A DNA stretch of 9,568 nt from Candidatus Avelusimicrobium ruminicola. GTDB lineage: Bacteria > Elusimicrobiota > Elusimicrobia > Elusimicrobiales > Elusimicrobiaceae. The notes beneath the pieces were generated by a model. It made no database searches. It saw nothing but the letters and a program-made list of their open reading frames with translations, and had not been told where the DNA came from. Within the stretch, counting starts at the first letter, position 1. Each line of letters opens with the position of its first letter. Positions 6,276 through 9,568 of this stretch are shown piece by piece. Made by a program: the position numbers and the translations under genes. The stretch is from contig ONQH01000081.1 of NCBI GenBank assembly GCA_900319885.1, positions 1 through 9,568 on the forward strand, read 5' to 3'.

Positions 6276-7955
6276 TTATTTTATTTTTTTACCGGCTTCC
6301 AACTGTAAAGTTACCGTGGTAATATCCGTTACTACAGCCGGACCAAAGAATTGGATCGGGCCCGGGAAGACAAACAGATCTTCGGTGGCCCAAGCCGCAC
6401 GTACTTTGGCTAAGTGCATAAACGGTTTGCCTTTAAGTTCTACTAAGGCTTTTTTGATAACCGGTTTTTCTTTTCCTTTGCGGCGTTCAATATTCATCAT
6501 CATCGTGAGTGGAACCCCCCCGCAAACCCAATCTTGGGATTTTTTGGTTAGGTTCTTAACGGAAGATAAATATCCTGTGCATTTATTGAGTGCCAGTACC
6601 GCCGCATTGTAACCCAGCGCATAGGTGTAGTTGGCATCAAAGGTAGAGGGCACTCCGCAACGGCCTTCATACCCAAAGAAATGGGTAATGGCGGAAAATT
6701 TACCTGTATATTTTCCGGCTTTTTTTAGTTCGGCTAGGCGGGTCTTAATCATTTCCACCAGCAATTTTTCCGTTTCAATTAAAGAAACCTGTACATTGCC
6801 GTGCGGATCGCGGTCCAACATAAGTTGGCTGGCAATCCCCGCCGGGAGCGATTTCATAAGGTCGGCCAATTTTTTAGGCAATTTTTCTAAGATAAATTCT
6901 TTCTTTTCGGCCAAGGAGGAAAGTTTGGCCAAGGCCGCTTCATGATCGGCTAAGGCGTCGTTAAGGGCACTGATAAGTTCCTTCATCTCCGGGATAAATT
7001 CAATGAGCCCTTCCGGTACGAGCACAATCCCGTAATTCTTACCGGCTTTGGCGCGTTTTACAATCAAGTCTACCAATTGGTTGACTACTTGGCCCAAGGT
7101 CATCTTTTTAGCCAGCACTTCTTCACCGATTAAGACGGCGTTCGGGTGCGTTTTGAAGGCCACTTCTAAGGTAATGTGGCTGGCACTGCGGCCCATTAAA
7201 CGTACAAAGTGCCAATATTTGCGGGCAGAGTTCATATCGCGTTCAATATTGCCGACTAATTCTGCATAGATTTTGGTGGCTGTATCAAAACCGAACGAGG
7301 TTTCAATATGTTCATTTTTTAAGTCGCCGTCAATCGTCTTAGGTACGCCGATTACAGAAATATCCACCCCTTGTTGTTTTAAGTATTCGGCAATGACACA
7401 AGCGTTGGTGTTGGAGTCATCCCCCCCCACTACAACTAAGGCGTCCATTTTGTTTTTGAGCAAATTATTTTTAGCGGCCGCCAATTGTTCAGGCGTTTCA
7501 ATTTTGGTGCGTCCTGATTGAATTAAATCAAATCCCCCGGTGTTGCGGTAATCTTTCATCAAAGCCGGAGTAATTTCCACAAATTTGTTGTCTACAATCC
7601 CGCTGGGCCCGCCTAAAAAACCGAATAATTTGTTTTTGGCGTTGGCTTTTTTAAGACCGTCCAAAAGGCCGCCAATTACGTTGTGCCCGCCCGGGGCCTG
7701 TCCGCCGGAAAGAACTACGCCCACCCGTACTGCTTTTTTGCATACAGCGGCGTTATTGCCTTTTACAAAAGATACCGCCGGCAATCCGTAGGTATTGGGA
7801 AAAATTTTTTTCACCGTAGCCTGATCGGCTACTGATTTGGTGGCTTTACCTAATTTGGGTTTTACAAAAGCCGGACCTTTTTTAAGAATACTAGGAAGAA
7901 CGGGTTGAAATTTACCGCGTTCTTGTTGCAATTCAGAACAAGCACATTTGGGCAT
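6276..7955 (-). CDS. pfp: Pyrophosphate-dependent 6-phosphofructokinase, long class
   Basis: The 559-residue protein interconverts fructose 6-phosphate plus pyrophosphate and fructose 1,6-bisphosphate plus phosphate in the cytosol, a reversible step of glycolysis and gluconeogenesis. Seen in order are GGQAPGGHNVIGG (84-96), the phosphoryl-donor loop GGDDS (177-181), the active-site motif PKTIDGD (205-211), MGRSASH (254-260) and PEGLIEFIPE (314-323). D180 and K206 sit where ATP-dependent enzymes carry two glycines (E. coli G104 and G124); this Asp/Lys pair is the established mark of pyrophosphate use. D209 is the expected catalytic base. The length and the large insertion after residue 320 match the long PPi class found in plants, spirochaetes and some other bacteria. 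The ATG at 7953-7955 is set by AGGAGGGG at 7960-7967; a longer open frame to 8039 would run into the tRNA gene. A tRNA-Arg gene lies 75 bp upstream on the same strand, and a terminator follows the stop. The N-terminus carries a CxC (residues 4-6) of unknown meaning. Confidence 0.96.
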   Translation of the reverse strand: MPKCACSELQQERGKFQPVLPSILKKGPAFVKPKLGKATKSVADQATVKKIFPNTYGLPAVSFVKGNNAAVCKKAVRVGVVLSGGQAPGGHNVIGGLLDGLKKANAKNKLFGFLGGPSGIVDNKFVEITPALMKDYRNTGGFDLIQSGRTKIETPEQLAAAKNNLLKNKMDALVVVGGDDSNTNACVIAEYLKQQGVDISVIGVPKTIDGDLKNEHIETSFGFDTATKIYAELVGNIERDMNSARKYWHFVRLMGRSASHITLEVAFKTHPNAVLIGEEVLAKKMTLGQVVNQLVDLIVKRAKAGKNYGIVLVPEGLIEFIPEMKELISALNDALADHEAALAKLSSLAEKKEFILEKLPKKLADLMKSLPAGIASQLMLDRDPHGNVQVSLIETEKLLVEMIKTRLAELKKAGKYTGKFSAITHFFGYEGRCGVPSTFDANYTYALGYNAAVLALNKCTGYLSSVKNLTKKSQDWVCGGVPLTMMMNIERRKGKEKPVIKKALVELKGKPFMHLAKVRAAWATEDLFVFPGPIQFFGPAVVTDITTVTLQLEAGKKIK

Positions 7956-7959
7956 GATA

Positions 7960-7967
7960 CCCCTCCT
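7960..7967 (-). promoter_or_regulatory. Strong Shine-Dalgarno site fixing the phosphofructokinase start
   Basis: The minus strand reads AGGAGGGG, with AGGAGG six bases from the ATG at 7955. This is the best ribosome site in the window. It decides against the 28-codon upstream extension of the reading frame, which would start inside the tRNA gene. Confidence 0.93.
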
Positions 7968-7985
7968 AAATAAAATATTTATTAA

Positions 7986-7991
7986 ATTATA
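7986..7991 (-). promoter_or_regulatory. Candidate -10 element for phosphofructokinase
   Basis: A perfect TATAAT on the minus strand stands 30 bases before the ATG. It would start transcription near 7979 with a leader of about 24 bases that includes the strong ribosome site. No good -35 hexamer is found at 16-18 bases, so activity is uncertain. Readthrough from the tRNA promoter is an alternative source of transcription. Confidence 0.5.
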
Positions 7992-8030
7992 CAAAATTCG
8001 AAGTAAGAGAAAGTAAGGAAAGCAAAAAGT

Positions 8031-8102
8031 TACCCCCATACAGAATCGAACTGTAATCCCCTGCTTAGAAGGCAGGTGCTCTATCCATTGAGCTATGGGG
8101 GC
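8031..8102 (-). tRNA. tRNA-Arg (anticodon TCT)
   Basis: The 72-base minus-strand sequence folds as a full cloverleaf. It has acceptor GCCCCCA with TGGGGGT, U8 A9, D stem GCTC/GAGC with a GG-containing loop, anticodon stem CCTGC/GCAGG and loop CTTCTAA (anticodon TCT, reading AGA/AGG). A four-base variable region, T stem TACAG/CTGTA with loop TTCGATT and discriminator A complete it. The first acceptor pair is G1-U72, a wobble rather than the usual G-C. CCA is not encoded and must be added after transcription. No terminator lies between it and the phosphofructokinase gene downstream. Confidence 0.97.
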
Positions 8103-8111
8103 AACATATTT

Positions 8112-8140
8112 ATTTTACTAAAATTTAATAAAAGTTACAA
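8112..8140 (-). promoter_or_regulatory. Promoter of the tRNA-Arg gene
   Basis: On the minus strand TTGTAA (complement of 8135-8140) is followed by a 17-base spacer and TAAAAT (complement of 8112-8117). The expected start is within a few bases of the mature tRNA 5' end at 8102. Both hexamers and the spacing fit the housekeeping sigma-factor consensus well. Confidence 0.75.
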
Positions 8141-8151
8141 AATCTGATAAA

Positions 8152-8181
8152 TTGGGAAGATAGTTTGCAAAATGCTACAAT
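8152..8181 (+). promoter_or_regulatory. Promoter of the PD-(D/E)XK nuclease gene
   Basis: TTGGGA (8152-8157), an 18-base spacer and TACAAT (8176-8181) form a plausible promoter. It is strengthened by TG at 8173-8174, one base before the hexamer, giving an extended -10. Transcription would start near 8188, leaving a leader of only about 14 bases before the ATG at 8202. It lies back to back with the tRNA promoter in the 99-bp divergent gap. Confidence 0.65.
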
Positions 8182-8201
8182 ATATTTGTTAGAGCGTGTA
8201 T

Positions 8202-9446
8202 ATGGCTAAAAACTTATCTTTTTCTTATTCCAAAATGGGCATGTATAAGGAATGCCCGCAAAAATACAAATTCCGCTATGTGCATATGATACCGGAACTG
8301 CCTAAGTATTATTTTGCGTTCGGTTCCATTTTGCATAGTGTTATGGAGTTTGTGTATGACCCTGCACGTCAGTTTTTCCCGACGTTGGCGGAAGCACTTG
8401 CTTATTTTGATAATGAATGGAATAAAACCACCTGGGAACAAAAAGGTTATGCTTCGGTGGATAAAGAATTAGCCGGCTATGCCGAGGGACGGCGCCAAAT
8501 TGAAGCCTATTATGCCAAGAACGCATCTACGTTTACCCACCCGTTGTCTGTGGAAATGCGCAGTACGCTGGAAATTGACGGGTTAAGTTTGATTAGCATT
8601 TTAGACCGTATGGATTACTTGGGTAACGGGCAAGTAAAAATTTTAGATTACAAAACGGGGAAGACGGTCCAACGCGAGCCGGACCAACTGTATATGTATC
8701 AAAAAGTAGTAGAAACTTCCCCGCTCATCAAAGCACTGGTACAACAGAAAGACCCCTCAGTTAAAGAAGTAAAAGTAGGACAGTTGGCTTTTTATCATTT
8801 ACCGTCTCTTACGGAAATGACGTTTGAGCGCGCTCCTGACAGAGAAATTTTTGAATTTTGGCAGAAAGTATTGGCGGTAGCGGACCATATCCGGGCGGGG
8901 CAATTTGAACCTACTCCGGGAGAAAACCAATGCCGGTGGTGTGATTACCGCAATATCTGCCCGGTATTTACCGGCAAAGAATATGCGGGGCCTTCCGGGG
9001 CCGCGGCTCTTGCGTTATTAAAAGGGCCGGCTCCGCTTGCTACCCCCAAAACCACTTCCCCGGTTGAAAAACCGCAAGATCTTTCTAAAACCACACAAGA
9101 AATTTTAAGTGAAAAAATTGATCGTTACGGAAGTCTTAACGAAGAACTGGCGCAACTCAAGGATGAAATTATAGCCTTGATGAAAGCACAGCAATTTACG
9201 CGCCACTATGGCACACAATACAAGGCTGAAATACACACTAAAACCGTTACCAAATTTCAGGATGCAGAGGCCGTGTTGGCCTTACTGCGCAAATATAATT
9301 TATTGGCTAAAACGCTGGTCCCTACGCAAAGTACCATTGCGGCGCTGTTAGCCGATCCAACAGTGCCCACTGAGGCAAAAACGGCCTTGTCCAAACTGGC
9401 GTCGGTACAAACGCAAGAAATTTTAGATATGGAGAAAACCGACTGA
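8202..9446 (+). CDS. PD-(D/E)XK (RecB-like) nuclease with predicted 4Fe-4S cluster and extra C-terminal region
   Basis: The 414-residue protein resembles PDDEXK_1-type RecB-family nucleases. The N-terminal SYSKMGMYKECPQKYKFRY segment (8-26) contains C18. FGSILHSVMEF (40-50) supplies H45, LDRMD the acidic residue D135, and ILDYKTGK (147-154) the catalytic D149 and K151, followed by a QLYMYQ motif (162-167). CxxC-x5-C in QCRWCDYRNICP (C244, C247, C253) with the distant C18 is the iron-staple pattern seen in AddB and Cas4-like nucleases, so a 4Fe-4S cluster is expected. After a Pro/Thr-rich linker (about 275-295) comes a further roughly 120-residue region with a probable coiled coil (305-330), which I do not recognise. 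The enzyme is probably a metal-dependent DNA exonuclease in repair or DNA processing; no helicase or Cas gene is present to name it AddB or Cas4. I prefer the ATG at 8202, with AGAG seven bases upstream, over a GTG at 8196. The stop overlaps the next ATG by one base. Confidence 0.9.
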   Translation: MAKNLSFSYSKMGMYKECPQKYKFRYVHMIPELPKYYFAFGSILHSVMEFVYDPARQFFPTLAEALAYFDNEWNKTTWEQKGYASVDKELAGYAEGRRQIEAYYAKNASTFTHPLSVEMRSTLEIDGLSLISILDRMDYLGNGQVKILDYKTGKTVQREPDQLYMYQKVVETSPLIKALVQQKDPSVKEVKVGQLAFYHLPSLTEMTFERAPDREIFEFWQKVLAVADHIRAGQFEPTPGENQCRWCDYRNICPVFTGKEYAGPSGAAALALLKGPAPLATPKTTSPVEKPQDLSKTTQEILSEKIDRYGSLNEELAQLKDEIIALMKAQQFTRHYGTQYKAEIHTKTVTKFQDAEAVLALLRKYNLLAKTLVPTQSTIAALLADPTVPTEAKTALSKLASVQTQEILDMEKTD

Positions 9447-9568
9447 TGCCCTCTATCTCTACGCGTGACGTCCGTTTGCAAATTTCAATTTTGTTACCTT
9501 TGGTAATGATGATTGTCTTTACGTTAGCACGCGTAGCGATTTGGCTGGGAAATGCGGCGTTCTTTGCC
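9446..9568 (+). CDS. Membrane protein, N-terminal fragment (cut by window edge)
   Basis: An ATG at 9446-9448 overlaps the nuclease stop codon (TGATG) and opens 41 codons to the window edge. GGAG at 9431-9434 is 11 bases upstream and may serve as a ribosome site, or translation may be coupled. After a short basic N-terminus (MPSISTRDVRLQ) comes a hydrophobic stretch ISILLPLVMMIVFTLARVAI (13-32), a probable first membrane helix. The family cannot be named from this much sequence. Some large membrane sulfatase-like proteins of the LTA synthase type begin similarly, but that is only a guess. Confidence 0.75.
   Translation, partial: MPSISTRDVRLQISILLPLVMMIVFTLARVAIWLGNAAFFA

Noticed and set aside
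6316..7791. Series of plus-strand open frames opposite the phosphofructokinase gene
   Set aside because: They show no domains or ribosome sites and are shadows of the well-supported minus-strand gene.
7956..8039. Upstream extension of the phosphofructokinase reading frame by 28 codons
   Set aside because: It would start inside the tRNA-Arg gene, whereas AGGAGGGG at 7960-7967 fixes the ATG at 7955.
8202..9446. Cas4 as a name for the nuclease
   Set aside because: The catalytic and cysteine pattern is similar, but the protein is about twice the usual Cas4 length, and no cas gene or repeat array is present.

Overview
The window looks like chromosomal DNA from a low-to-moderate GC anaerobic bacterium. 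The evidence is a PerR-type peroxide regulator beside rubrerythrin, a pyrophosphate-dependent phosphofructokinase of the long class, and no aerobic respiratory genes. The gene style would fit Elusimicrobiota or a similar fermentative lineage, but this is an inference from content: no ribosomal RNA or marker gene is present to prove it. I see no insertion sequence, CRISPR array, phage gene or attachment site.

Layout. At 1-711 (minus strand) lies the N-terminal part of an HI0933/BaiN-type flavoprotein, running off the left edge. An 85-bp divergent intergenic region separates it from a plus-strand perR-rubrerythrin operon (797-1811). That operon ends at a strong hairpin which also serves the convergent minus-strand DHA2-type MFS exporter (1869-3251). 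Next on the minus strand is a gamma-class N6-adenine DNA methyltransferase of the TaqI/Eco57I type (3331-4884). It is coupled by a 4-bp ATGA overlap to an upstream gene for an exported protein of unknown function (4881-6158). A Rho-independent terminator at about 6225-6255 closes the PPi-phosphofructokinase gene (6276-7955). Upstream of that, on the same strand, is a tRNA-Arg(TCT) gene (8031-8102). A 99-bp divergent region carries a promoter for the tRNA and one for a plus-strand PD-(D/E)XK nuclease with an iron-sulfur cysteine set (8202-9446). The nuclease gene overlaps by one base the start of a membrane-protein gene that runs off the right edge.

How the parts work together. PerR and rubrerythrin form a recognisable peroxide-sensing and peroxide-reducing module. 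The phosphofructokinase indicates glycolysis run on pyrophosphate. The methyltransferase has no nuclease domain and no recognisable endonuclease partner here, so it may be an orphan or regulatory methylase. The most unexplained piece is the exported helical protein translated just ahead of it, apparently from a promoter placed to give a leaderless mRNA.

Nothing here amounts to a clear new defence system. The exported-protein/methyltransferase pair and the stand-alone Fe-S nuclease with its extra C-terminal module are the best candidates for follow-up.
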